From positions 1-41,495 of the forward strand of contig CAMLRG010000023.1 in assembly GCA_946482335.1 (NCBI GenBank): a stretch of 41,495 nt of DNA, in the 5' to 3' direction. Each line of letters begins with the position of its first letter. Positions within the stretch are counted from its first letter, which is position 1. Under the pieces are notes generated by a model. The model ran no database searches. It worked only from the letters and a program-made list of their open reading frames with translations, and had not been told where the DNA came from. This document shows, piece by piece, positions 8,099-15,390 of the stretch. A program made the translations under genes and the position numbers. The stretch is from an uncultured Duganella sp. (GTDB lineage Bacteria > Pseudomonadota > Gammaproteobacteria > Burkholderiales > Burkholderiaceae).

Positions 8099-8907
8099 GC
8101 TGCGTGGCGCTGCGGCATGACGGCATGGCGCGGTGCGGCGTGGCTGGTCCCGCTGGCGGTTGCCTGTACCAATACGCTTGCGCCCGTCCGATCCGCCGCA
8201 TCGACCAGTGCATTCGACACTTCTTTCACCAGCACCTGGACATTCAGCGCGGCGGCTTGCGCGAGGATGGGCGTCAACTCGGCGGCGCTGGCGCCTTGCA
8301 CGCTGACTATGCGCACTGTGTCCAGGCGGGCATGGCCCAGCACCGACGGCAGCTGCAGCGCGCTGGCTACCTTGACAGAAATGCGGAAACCGTTGCGGCG
8401 GTAGTTGTCGGCCACGTAGTTCAGCATCCAGTTCTGGCGCGCATTCACGGCGGGCAGTTGCAGCACGACCTGCTCGAGCGGAAGCCCGAGCGAGTCGAGG
8501 ATGCGGCGGAAAGCCATGCCGTGGTTGCTGCTCACGGCGCTGAGCAGGCGGTCATGCACGTTCAGGTGCAGCATGTGCCCACTGAGTGCTTCGCGGCGGA
8601 AGAAATTGATGGCGTGCAGCGTGCGGCACAGGCGGTCCAGCGCGACCGATTCGTCATCGCTGGCTGCGCCATCGAGATACGACCAGACGGGCAGTTGGCG
8701 GTCTTCTTCCGCGACGCCGCGTACCCGGCCGGCAAAGGCGACAGGCTGGCCGCTGCCAAGTTCGCGGATCGGATGGAAGGCGCTACCCAGCCAGCAGTTG
8801 AAGATCTGGCCCTCGACATCGCCATCGCCGCTTAGGCGCAGGCTGCCGGAGGCAGTCTCGCCGGTCGCAAGACGCTCCAGGTAGGCAATCAAGGCTGGGT
8901 AGCTCAT
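8095..8907 (-). CDS. Degenerate EAL-domain protein
   Basis: A 270-residue protein that aligns with the EAL (c-di-GMP phosphodiesterase) fold: an FHPI-x-EL-x-SGQPV segment, then LDRLCRTLHAINFFRR and LNVHDRLLS, the latter matching the LNV-x-P-x-L region of EAL proteins. The catalytic signature is lost: the E-A-L position reads FAGRVR, the later metal-ligand Glu is replaced in VLQLPA, and the DDFG motif reads VKVA. It is therefore probably not a phosphodiesterase and may bind c-di-GMP or a partner. The start has a GAGGAG ribosome site. It lies 33 bases downstream of the GST gene in the same direction, perhaps in one transcript, and its stop overlaps that of the convergent esterase gene. Confidence 0.7.
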   Translation of the reverse strand: MSYPALIAYLERLATGETASGSLRLSGDGDVEGQIFNCWLGSAFHPIRELGSGQPVAFAGRVRGVAEEDRQLPVWSYLDGAASDDESVALDRLCRTLHAINFFRREALSGHMLHLNVHDRLLSAVSSNHGMAFRRILDSLGLPLEQVVLQLPAVNARQNWMLNYVADNYRRNGFRISVKVASALQLPSVLGHARLDTVRIVSVQGASAAELTPILAQAAALNVQVLVKEVSNALVDAADRTGASVLVQATASGTSHAAPRHAVMPQRHAA

Positions 8908-8940
8908 TACAGGCTCCTCGGGGTAACGTGGGTGCCCAGT

Positions 8941-9672
8941 CTACGCCGCCGCCAGCGCGGAAGTGAACGAAGGTTTAGGCATATCCAACTGCGCAATATT
9001 CACATGGCCGCGGAATCCGCCACTGCTGCGCGCCTCCCCGTTCTTCTCGATCTCCAGTGCAAAGCGCACCGCCGGGTCCTGCGCCAGCTTGTGCAGGTAG
9101 CGCGCGACGTTGGGGTAGCTGTCTTCCAGCTTGAAGACCTTGTGGTATTCGGCCCAGCGTCCGATCGCGAACAGGTAGGCATCGGCGACGGTTGGCTTGT
9201 CGCCGCCAAGCAGCCATTCGCGGCCGGCGAGCAGGGCGTCGAGGTAGGCGTATTCCTTGCGCACATTCTCTTCGCCGAACTGGCGCAGCACCCGCCGCGT
9301 CGTTTCGTCCTGCGTGCCGGCATCGTACAGCGCCCACAATGGCGCGAAGGCTGCGAACAGGTCGGTCACGAGGTAGGACAGCATGGAGGCGAGGCGGTCG
9401 GCGTCGGCCGTACCCGGCTCGAAGCCAAGTCCTTGCGCCACGCCGCGCTGGCCGATGTGCTGCAGGATGGCGAGGCTTTCGGTCAGGCTGTCGCCGCTCG
9501 CCGTCAGCATGGCCGGCGTCTTCATGCGGGGATTGACCTGCGCGTAGCGCTCCGGCCATTTGTCCATCATTTCGATCCGCACCAGGTGGTAAGGCTGGCC
9601 AAGCCATTCGGATGCGATCACCGATGCCAGCGAGCAGCCGCTTGGTACGCCGTAGAAAATTACTGGTTCCAT
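8941..9672 (-). CDS. Glutathione S-transferase family protein
   Basis: A 243-residue soluble GST. The N-terminal thioredoxin-like domain (about 1-82) has a YGVPSGCS active-site region, the cis-Pro segment MKTPAML and the glutathione-contact DSLTESLAIL. The all-helical C-terminal domain (about 90-215) includes GDKPTVADAYLFAIGRW, the standard GST N-capping motif. Which Ser, Cys or Tyr activates glutathione cannot be fixed from the sequence. The gene is divergent from a LysR-type regulator across about 104 bases, an arrangement in which the regulator usually controls the divergent enzyme. Physiological substrate unknown; stress or xenobiotic conjugation is a family-level guess. Confidence 0.88.
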   Translation of the reverse strand: MEPVIFYGVPSGCSLASVIASEWLGQPYHLVRIEMMDKWPERYAQVNPRMKTPAMLTASGDSLTESLAILQHIGQRGVAQGLGFEPGTADADRLASMLSYLVTDLFAAFAPLWALYDAGTQDETTRRVLRQFGEENVRKEYAYLDALLAGREWLLGGDKPTVADAYLFAIGRWAEYHKVFKLEDSYPNVARYLHKLAQDPAVRFALEIEKNGEARSSGGFRGHVNIAQLDMPKPSFTSALAAA

Positions 9673-9716
9673 TCAATTTCTCCATGTGGTTGTTTGGTGG
9701 GTAAAATATATGTGCT

Positions 9717-9794
9717 TGAACGATGGCCGAAAAGATGGTGTTTTTTGGACTTAAAGTACGTAAAACTGAACGATAGATGCGCAACCTGAACGAC
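9717..9794. promoter_or_regulatory. Three TGAACGAY repeats around the GST/LysR divergent region
   Basis: TGAACGAT at 9717 and 9767 and TGAACGAC at 9787 are spaced by 50 and 20 bases, close to whole turns of DNA. The third copy lies in the first codons of the LysR gene, the second directly before its start. They could be regulator contacts. This is inference; the third copy may be coding coincidence, since L-N-D is common at LysR N-termini. Confidence 0.3.
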
Positions 9795-10655
9795 TATTAC
9801 TTTTTTGTGCTGGTGGTGGACCAGGGCGGCTTCGCCCAGGCTGCCCGCCACAGCGGTCTGCCGAAATCGACACTGGCCACCCGGGTGGCGGCGCTGGAAG
9901 CCGACCTGGGCGTGCGCCTGATCCAGCGCACCTCGCGCCGTTTCACCGTGACGGAACTGGGCCAGCAGTTCTACCGGCACGCGGCGGCCATGTTGATCGA
10001 GGCCGATGCGGCGGAAGACGTGGTCAAAGGGCGCCTGGCCGAGCCGAGTGGAACGGTGCGTATCACGGCTTCGGTTCCGACGGTGCAGACGGTGCTGGCA
10101 AAGGTGCTGGTCGAACTGGCCGTTGCCTACCCGAAGATCCAGGTATCCGTGCACGTGACGGACCGCTTTGTCGACCTGGTGCAGGAGGGCTTCGACATCG
10201 CCGTGCGCGACCATTTCACGCCCTTGCCGGACTCCGGCCTGGTGCAGCGGAGGGTGGCGACCGAGGGAGTGTTCCTGGTGGCATCGCCCGCTTATCTTGC
10301 GGCACGCGGGGCGCCACGCCGCCCGCAAGACTTGCCGCAGCACGATGGCCTGATGAACACCATGACAGCCGGCGCCTGGCGCCTGGAGGGTGATTCCGGC
10401 GAACGGGTTGAGGTATCGCTGGCGCCACGCATGCACGCTGACGAATCGACCGTGCTGCTGCGCGCTGCGGAAGCCGGCCTTGGCATTGCATGTCTGCCGC
10501 AGCGTATGTTCGGGGAGTCGCTGGGGGCGGGGCGTGTGCAGCTTGTGCTGCCCGAATGGCGGGCAGGTACGGTGACCACGACGCTGCTGATGCCGCACCG
10601 TCGGGGGCAATTGCCGTCCGTCCGCCTGGTGGCGGACGCCATCGCCAGAGCATGA
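9777..10655 (+). CDS. LysR family transcriptional regulator, divergent from GST
   Basis: A 292-residue LysR-type regulator. The winged helix-turn-helix occupies residues 1-60 (GGFAQAARHSGLPKSTLATRVAALEADLGVRLIQRTSRRFTVTE, seen as the usual LysR pattern), followed by the periplasmic-binding-like effector domain (about 88-290). It resembles the subgroup that controls neighbouring redox or GST enzymes. The ATG at 9777 has no clear Shine-Dalgarno. It is transcribed away from the GST gene and probably controls it. Just after its stop lies a 16-bp palindrome and a promoter for the next gene, so the operon likely ends here. Effector unknown. Confidence 0.9.
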   Translation: MRNLNDYYFFVLVVDQGGFAQAARHSGLPKSTLATRVAALEADLGVRLIQRTSRRFTVTELGQQFYRHAAAMLIEADAAEDVVKGRLAEPSGTVRITASVPTVQTVLAKVLVELAVAYPKIQVSVHVTDRFVDLVQEGFDIAVRDHFTPLPDSGLVQRRVATEGVFLVASPAYLAARGAPRRPQDLPQHDGLMNTMTAGAWRLEGDSGERVEVSLAPRMHADESTVLLRAAEAGLGIACLPQRMFGESLGAGRVQLVLPEWRAGTVTTTLLMPHRRGQLPSVRLVADAIARA

Positions 10656-10698
10656 TTACAACGCTGTAATTGAGTAGCAACGTAGGGTTGGCTATATT
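10655..10698 (+). promoter_or_regulatory. Promoter with upstream palindrome before the DUF4214 gene
   Basis: TTGAGT (10670-10675) and TATATT (10693-10698) are 17 bases apart, a plausible sigma-70 promoter starting near 10705, 22 bases before the chosen ATG. Directly upstream, and sharing one base, is the perfect inverted repeat ATTACA-ACGC-TGTAAT (10655-10670), well placed as a regulator site. Confidence 0.5.
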
Positions 10699-10726
10699 CA
10701 TCCATTTTCACGTGGGCGGACCTTAC

Positions 10727-13234
10727 ATGCGGCACCTGGCATTGAACATCATCGCGGCGCTGGCGATGACCAGCGCTTTTGCGCAAACCAGCATTCCCGG
10801 CTACCGCAGCAACTACGCGGTGACGCGGCAGCTGGATGGTTCGGTCACCATCCAGCGCTTGCGCGACGGCGCGGTGCAAGCAACCTTGCCGGCCCCGGGG
10901 CCGCTCGAGTTCCAGGATGCGCTGGTGTTCTTTGACGATAGCGGCACCGAGGGGCAGGCTTACCGGCTGTACCAGGCGGCTTTCAACCGCACGCCGGATG
11001 CGGGCGGGCTCGGTTTCTGGATCGGGGCGATGCGCAATGGGGTCACGCTGCTTGACGTGGCAAATGGTTTCTACGGTTCCGGCGAGTTCCAGTCGACTTA
11101 CGGCCAGGTGACGGACAGCCAGTTCCTGACACTGCTTTACCGCAACGTGCTGAAACGCGCGCCGGACCAGGGCGGGCTCGATTTCTGGGTCAAGGCGATG
11201 CAATCGGGCACCCCGCGTGCGCAGGTGCTGCAGGAATTCAGCGAGAGCGGCGAGAACCGCGCGAACGTAGCTGCCGTCATCAAGGCTGGCGTGACGTATT
11301 ACCCCAGCGGCGGAACGGGCTACACCGCGCCGCTGCAAACGCATAATCCGCCGCCAACGCCTTCATCCCGGAACGCCGTGCGCGTGCCGGCGGTGGCGGA
11401 ACTGGTGGGAACGTATGTCCGGCTGCCGGTGGAGAACGATTACCACACCGGCCAGCTGGTCCAACTCGGCACGGGCCTGGCCTGGAAGAACAAGATCGGC
11501 CAGACCTGGACGCTGCAGGACGATTTGAAGAACGGGCAATTGCTGCTCGATTCGAGCAGCCCGTATTACGGATCCGACCATCCGAATATCACGGCGGTCT
11601 ATTACAAGGGCAAGATCGTCGGCATCCGCGTGGTGGGGGAACTGTATGTGCGCGACGGTGTCCCGTTGCCGGCCGATGCCGCGACGGCCGATGGACAGGC
11701 GTATGAAGACCTCGGACTGTTCGGGTACATGTACCATGGGGTTGCCGACGTGCCGGAAGGATTCGGCTATGGCTTCACGCAATATATGGCCATGTACCCG
11801 ATGGTCGACCATACGCTGAACCGGCATCAGGTGGGGACCGGATTCTTCGTCCATCCGGATAACAGGAATTACGACAAGGCGCTGCTGCCGCCGGATAATC
11901 CGATGCGCGTCAGCACGCCGAACGCGGGACCGACCTGGTCGGGGCTGTTCCAGTCCGTTGAAGGCGGCCCGGGGAATTGGGGCAACAACCAGTTCCCGGT
12001 GCGCGATCCCAAATTCTGGATCGTCGGCACACCGGACGGTTATTCGCATGGCATGAACTCGCCGGGTTGGGGATTCGATAGCGCGCAATCGCTGCCGCGC
12101 GACTTGATGTCCATCGCCCAATTGAGCAACCGCATCGTCACGCCGCCGGACGGCTTCACCTTCCGGAGCGGCACCAACGGCGACTTCTTCGGCTATGGCT
12201 GGATGGCGCTGCCGCTGACCGATGCGCGCGGCGGCACCGTACCGGTGGGCAGCAACAGCTGGACGCTGTTCTTCAATGCGGCGAATTTCAGCGGCCCGGT
12301 AGCGTTCTGGGTACCGGATGCCTTTGCGCGCCTGTCGAAGACCTGGGCGCCGGCCATTGGCCGGGGGCTCGATGCGCGCACCGCCATCATCGCGGATACG
12401 GTGGTCGAAGTGAACCAGACATCGGCGTTCTACAACACCGACAACAACGGCACCTTGTACGCCCGCCACTCGCGCCTGCTGTTCCCCGTCGATGGGAACA
12501 ATGTGTCGTGGCTCACGGCGGACCGGGCGCACTATGGCGCGGCGGCCTTGTTCGACCCGATGCGCAAATGGTTTGCCGGCGGCACCGCCGTGTCGGGCAC
12601 GTTCGAGCGCAGTGCAACGCTGTTCGATACCTACGACCGGTCCGGCTATGGCTTGACGATGAAGGACCAGAAGGTGAACGGCCTGGAGAATTATTTCAGC
12701 GTGTCGGTGCTGAAAACGCCTGGCGGCGGCCACGCCTTCGGCCTGAAGTGGGCTGCCGGCGCGACGGCAGGCGTGTTCCCGGAATACTTCCGCAAGGATG
12801 CTGCCGGCTGGACGCCGGTCGCTGCGGCGGACGTGCCGCCCGAAACCGTGCTGTCGCTCAAGGATTTCTCGTCGCCGATGCGCGGCAGGGCCTACGTCTC
12901 GCCCGACAGCGGCAGCGACAGCTGGATGTCGCCGGCGCCTGCGGCGGGCCCCTATTCGACCAACCTGAGCGATGGCAGCGTGGTGACGTATTACTGGTAC
13001 AAGTTCATCGACCAGCCTTCGCTGCAGCATTTCGGCTGGACTGCGGCCGAGAAGGCGCTGTTGCAGCAGCGCGTGGAACTCTTGCATCGCAACTGGGCCG
13101 CAACGCACGAATTCATGGCGCCGCCGACGGCGGGCACGCTGGCCACACTGGATGCGGCCTTGCTGGTGACCCCGCCGGCAGGGCTGGAGGCCGGCTACGT
13201 TCCGGTCGTGACGCGGCAGGAGGCGGGCCGGTAG
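10727..13234 (+). CDS. Large exported DUF4214 protein of unknown function
   Basis: An 835-residue protein starting with a signal peptide (MRHLALNIIAALAMTSAFA, then QTS). After a short beta segment, two DUF4214 units (about residues 65-190) show the repeated pattern LYxxxFNRTPDxGGLxFW. DUF4214 is common in S-layer, RTX and other cell-surface proteins. A proline-rich linker (about 207-215) leads into about 600 residues, rich in aromatic and Gly residues, that I cannot assign: no protease, glycosidase or calcium-repeat motif is evident. I chose the ATG at 10727, because an earlier in-frame start at 10670 would lie inside the promoter and ahead of the signal peptide. It has its own promoter and stands alone in this direction, followed by truC. 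Confidence 0.75.
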   Translation: MRHLALNIIAALAMTSAFAQTSIPGYRSNYAVTRQLDGSVTIQRLRDGAVQATLPAPGPLEFQDALVFFDDSGTEGQAYRLYQAAFNRTPDAGGLGFWIGAMRNGVTLLDVANGFYGSGEFQSTYGQVTDSQFLTLLYRNVLKRAPDQGGLDFWVKAMQSGTPRAQVLQEFSESGENRANVAAVIKAGVTYYPSGGTGYTAPLQTHNPPPTPSSRNAVRVPAVAELVGTYVRLPVENDYHTGQLVQLGTGLAWKNKIGQTWTLQDDLKNGQLLLDSSSPYYGSDHPNITAVYYKGKIVGIRVVGELYVRDGVPLPADAATADGQAYEDLGLFGYMYHGVADVPEGFGYGFTQYMAMYPMVDHTLNRHQVGTGFFVHPDNRNYDKALLPPDNPMRVSTPNAGPTWSGLFQSVEGGPGNWGNNQFPVRDPKFWIVGTPDGYSHGMNSPGWGFDSAQSLPRDLMSIAQLSNRIVTPPDGFTFRSGTNGDFFGYGWMALPLTDARGGTVPVGSNSWTLFFNAANFSGPVAFWVPDAFARLSKTWAPAIGRGLDARTAIIADTVVEVNQTSAFYNTDNNGTLYARHSRLLFPVDGNNVSWLTADRAHYGAAALFDPMRKWFAGGTAVSGTFERSATLFDTYDRSGYGLTMKDQKVNGLENYFSVSVLKTPGGGHAFGLKWAAGATAGVFPEYFRKDAAGWTPVAAADVPPETVLSLKDFSSPMRGRAYVSPDSGSDSWMSPAPAAGPYSTNLSDGSVVTYYWYKFIDQPSLQHFGWTAAEKALLQQRVELLHRNWAATHEFMAPPTAGTLATLDAALLVTPPAGLEAGYVPVVTRQEAGR

Positions 13235-13287
13235 GACCGGCGAACTGCGGCGATGGCCTGGCGGCATGTGGGACAATAGCGCCCGCA

Positions 13288-14064
13288 ATGAAGAACAATC
13301 CCCTCACAGAAGTCTACCGTGACCAATGGCTGCTGGCGGTCCACAAACCCGCCGGCCTGCTGGTGCACCGCAGCCCCATCGACCCGCACGAAACGGAATT
13401 CGCCCTGCAGTATGCGCGCGAGATGAATGGCGGCGAATACGTGTACGCCGTGCACCGCCTCGACCGCCCAACCTCCGGCCTGCTGCTGTTCGCACGCGAC
13501 CAGCAGACCGCCAGCCTGCTGGGCAAGGCGCTGATGGCGGGCGAAGTGCGCAAGCGCTACCTGGCGATGGTGCGCGGCTGGACGCCGGAGCAGGGCGTGA
13601 TCGACCACCCGCTGCGCGAGGAGCCGGAAGACCGCCGCAACAAGGACGAGGAAGCGCCGCTGCGGGAAGCGGTGTCGCGCTACCGCCGGCTGGCGACGAC
13701 CGAGATCCCGGTCGCCATCGAGGGCTACGCCAGCAGCCGTTACAGCCTGGTGGAACTGTTTCCCGAGACTGGCCGCCGCCATCAATTGCGGCGCCATATG
13801 AAGCACATCAGCCACCCCATCATCGGCGACGCCAACCATGGGCGTGGTCGCCACAACCGCTATTTTACGGAACGGTTCGGATTCGGGCGGCTGATGCTGG
13901 CAGCGGTCGGCATGTCGTTGATCCATCCGGCAACCGGGGAGATGCTGGAACTGGCCGCCGCGCCGGAAGCCAGCTTCCTGCAGGTGCTGTCAATTTTCCC
14001 CGACGACAGCGGCATTCGCGATGCCGTAGGGGACGTGCCCGGTGGGGACGAATTCGCGCGCTGA
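13288..14064 (+). CDS. truC: tRNA pseudouridine synthase C
   Basis: A 258-residue RluA-family pseudouridine synthase. TruC of E. coli makes pseudouridine at position 65 of several tRNAs. The protein lacks an S4 domain and has the RluA core: LAVHKPAGLLVH (about 16-27), HRLDRPTSGLLLFA with catalytic Asp59, RYLAMVRGW, and GRRHQLRRHMKHISHPIIGD, all typical of TruC. Short length and the absent S4 domain favour TruC over RluA/C/D. The true start is the ATG at 13288; the open frame reaches much further upstream only because it is also open through the DUF4214 gene in another frame. The last 75 bases overlap the convergent 5'-nucleotidase gene. Confidence 0.9.
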   Translation: MKNNPLTEVYRDQWLLAVHKPAGLLVHRSPIDPHETEFALQYAREMNGGEYVYAVHRLDRPTSGLLLFARDQQTASLLGKALMAGEVRKRYLAMVRGWTPEQGVIDHPLREEPEDRRNKDEEAPLREAVSRYRRLATTEIPVAIEGYASSRYSLVELFPETGRRHQLRRHMKHISHPIIGDANHGRGRHNRYFTERFGFGRLMLAAVGMSLIHPATGEMLELAAAPEASFLQVLSIFPDDSGIRDAVGDVPGGDEFAR

Positions 14065-14889
14065 ATCGCAATGCATGGCCTGGTCGTCGAAGAAGATGTC
14101 GGCGCCAAAAGCCTTGAGGAAGGCCCCCTTCGGCATGCCGCCCAGGAACAGCGCTTCATCGATACGGATATCCCACGCCCGCAGCGTGCGGATCACGCGC
14201 TCGTGCGCCGGCGCCGAGCGTGCGGTGACCAGCGCCGTGCGGATCGGCGCATCGTCCGCACCGTAGGCCGCTTGCAGCGCATGCAGTGCAGCGAGGAAGT
14301 TCTTGAACGGACCGCCCGGCATCGGGTCGCGTGCAGCTTCCCTTTCATTGCGCGAGAACGCATCCAGCCCGAGCTGCTTGTAGATGCGCTCCGAATCGTC
14401 CGAGAACAGCACCGCATCGCCATCGAAGGCGATGCGCAATTGCCCGCCGTCGTCTTCGCGGTGCGAAGGGAGGATGGTTGCCGCCGCATGGCCTTGCGCC
14501 AGCGATTCGCGCACATCGTCCGGATTGGTGGACAGGAACAGCTGGGCGCCAAATGCTTCCACATAGCGGTGCGTACTGGCGCCGGAACAGAAAGCGGCGC
14601 GCTTGATGTCCAGCTGGTAGTGCTCGATGGAGTTGAAGATACGCAGTCCGGTGTCGGCGCTGTTGCGCGACAGGAGCACCACTTCCACCAGCGGCGCGTC
14701 GGCAGCCCCGGTGTTCAGGGCAAGCAGCTTGCGCACCAGCGTGAAAGCCGGGCCCGGCGCCAGCACCACGTGTTCGTTCTCGCGCTGGTGCGCGCAATAG
14801 GCTTCCACGCCCTGGGACTCGAAGACGGCGTGGCTCTCGTCCAGCTGGAACAGGGTGCGCGAGGAAATGGCGACGACAAGTTTCTTCAT
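13990..14889 (-). CDS. 5'-nucleotidase (PF06189-type), SOS-box controlled
   Basis: A 299-residue protein related to cytosolic 5'-nucleotidases of the NT5C1 type, which remove phosphate from nucleoside monophosphates. Visible signatures: KKLVVAISSRTLFQLDESHAVF at the start, LVEVVLLSRNSADTGLRIFNSIEHY, the conserved FCSG, LFLSTNPDDVRESL, and the C-terminal HCDSAREFVPTGHVPYGIAN, which marks this family and shows that the end overlapping truC (75 bases, tail to tail) is real. I prefer the ATG at 14889; a GTG at 14904 is possible but lies only three bases from the LexA box. A near-consensus LexA site at 14908-14927 implies induction by DNA damage; a nucleotide-pool role during repair is inference. 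Confidence 0.85.
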   Translation of the reverse strand: MKKLVVAISSRTLFQLDESHAVFESQGVEAYCAHQRENEHVVLAPGPAFTLVRKLLALNTGAADAPLVEVVLLSRNSADTGLRIFNSIEHYQLDIKRAAFCSGASTHRYVEAFGAQLFLSTNPDDVRESLAQGHAAATILPSHREDDGGQLRIAFDGDAVLFSDDSERIYKQLGLDAFSRNEREAARDPMPGGPFKNFLAALHALQAAYGADDAPIRTALVTARSAPAHERVIRTLRAWDIRIDEALFLGGMPKGAFLKAFGADIFFDDQAMHCDSAREFVPTGHVPYGIANAAVVGEN

Positions 14890-14907
14890 GGGTGGGCGGC
14901 TCACGGA

Positions 14908-14927
14908 TACTGTATATAAACACAGTA
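14908..14927. promoter_or_regulatory. LexA (SOS) box
   Basis: TACTGTATATAAACACAGTA matches the CTGT-N8-ACAG LexA consensus of Gram-negative bacteria in both half-sites, including the flanking TA and the AT-rich core. It is centred about 28 bases upstream of the 5'-nucleotidase ATG and overlaps a TATACT -10-like hexamer on the minus strand (14929-14924), so LexA bound here would block transcription. The other neighbour, the membrane protein gene, ends at 14933 and is not placed to be controlled by it. Confidence 0.85.
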
Positions 14928-14932
14928 TAACA

Positions 14933-15232
14933 TCAGTGCCGCAGGCGCCGCCACCAACCGAGCAGCCATTCGATGCAGGCGGCCATCGGCTTGCGCAGGA
15001 AGGGGATGTCGTAAGACAGCAGCAACAGGCCGATCGGGATATCCTCGACGCCGAGCACCGGCAGATAAGGCAGGAAAATCCCGACCGCGATCAGCGTCAA
15101 AGCCAGCGGGATGCGCACCCAGCGCGCGCGGTCCGAGCGCACCCACTCGATGAAGCGCCGTGCCTTGCCAGGCACTTCGCGCTCCAGGTCGTCGACCGCG
15201 TGGTCCAGTTTCTGTTTTCCGTCCTTTGCCAT
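14933..15232 (-). CDS. Small membrane protein (PGPGW-like)
   Basis: A 99-residue protein with a charged N-terminal part (about 1-36, with a likely amphipathic helix), a hydrophobic segment from about 38 to 58 (RIPLALTLIAVGIFLPYLPV) and a second one around 62-76 (IPIGLLLLSYDIP), then a basic Trp-rich tail (LLGWWRRLRH). The layout resembles small PGPGW-type putative membrane proteins of unknown function. It ends 5 bases before the LexA box of the nucleotidase gene. Function not assignable. The 158-base region between it and the lyase gene is AT-rich; I see no confident promoter in it. Confidence 0.6.
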   Translation of the reverse strand: MAKDGKQKLDHAVDDLEREVPGKARRFIEWVRSDRARWVRIPLALTLIAVGIFLPYLPVLGVEDIPIGLLLLSYDIPFLRKPMAACIEWLLGWWRRLRH

Positions 15233-15390
15233 TGCACCATGCTACTGCGGAGCGCGCTGCGGGCGCGCCCGGCATTGGGCTTGCCTGTGAGCTATATGCT
15301 TTTAATCTAGAAACCACGAAAGAATATATACATTCCATATTACAACCTTGCATAGAATGATTTTGCTTAGTTAACAATTGCTACTTGACC

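Noticed and set aside
12508..13287. Upstream extension of the truC frame into the DUF4214 gene
   Set aside because: The extension is another frame of a real gene; TruC homology begins only at the ATG at 13288.
15322..15359. CATTC/GAATG repeats ahead of the propeller enzyme as a second site for the dgo LysR
   Set aside because: The arms are short and in a different arrangement (GAAT-N6-ATTC and CATTC-N19-GAATG) from the T-N11-A box before dgoD; in AT-rich DNA this is likely chance.
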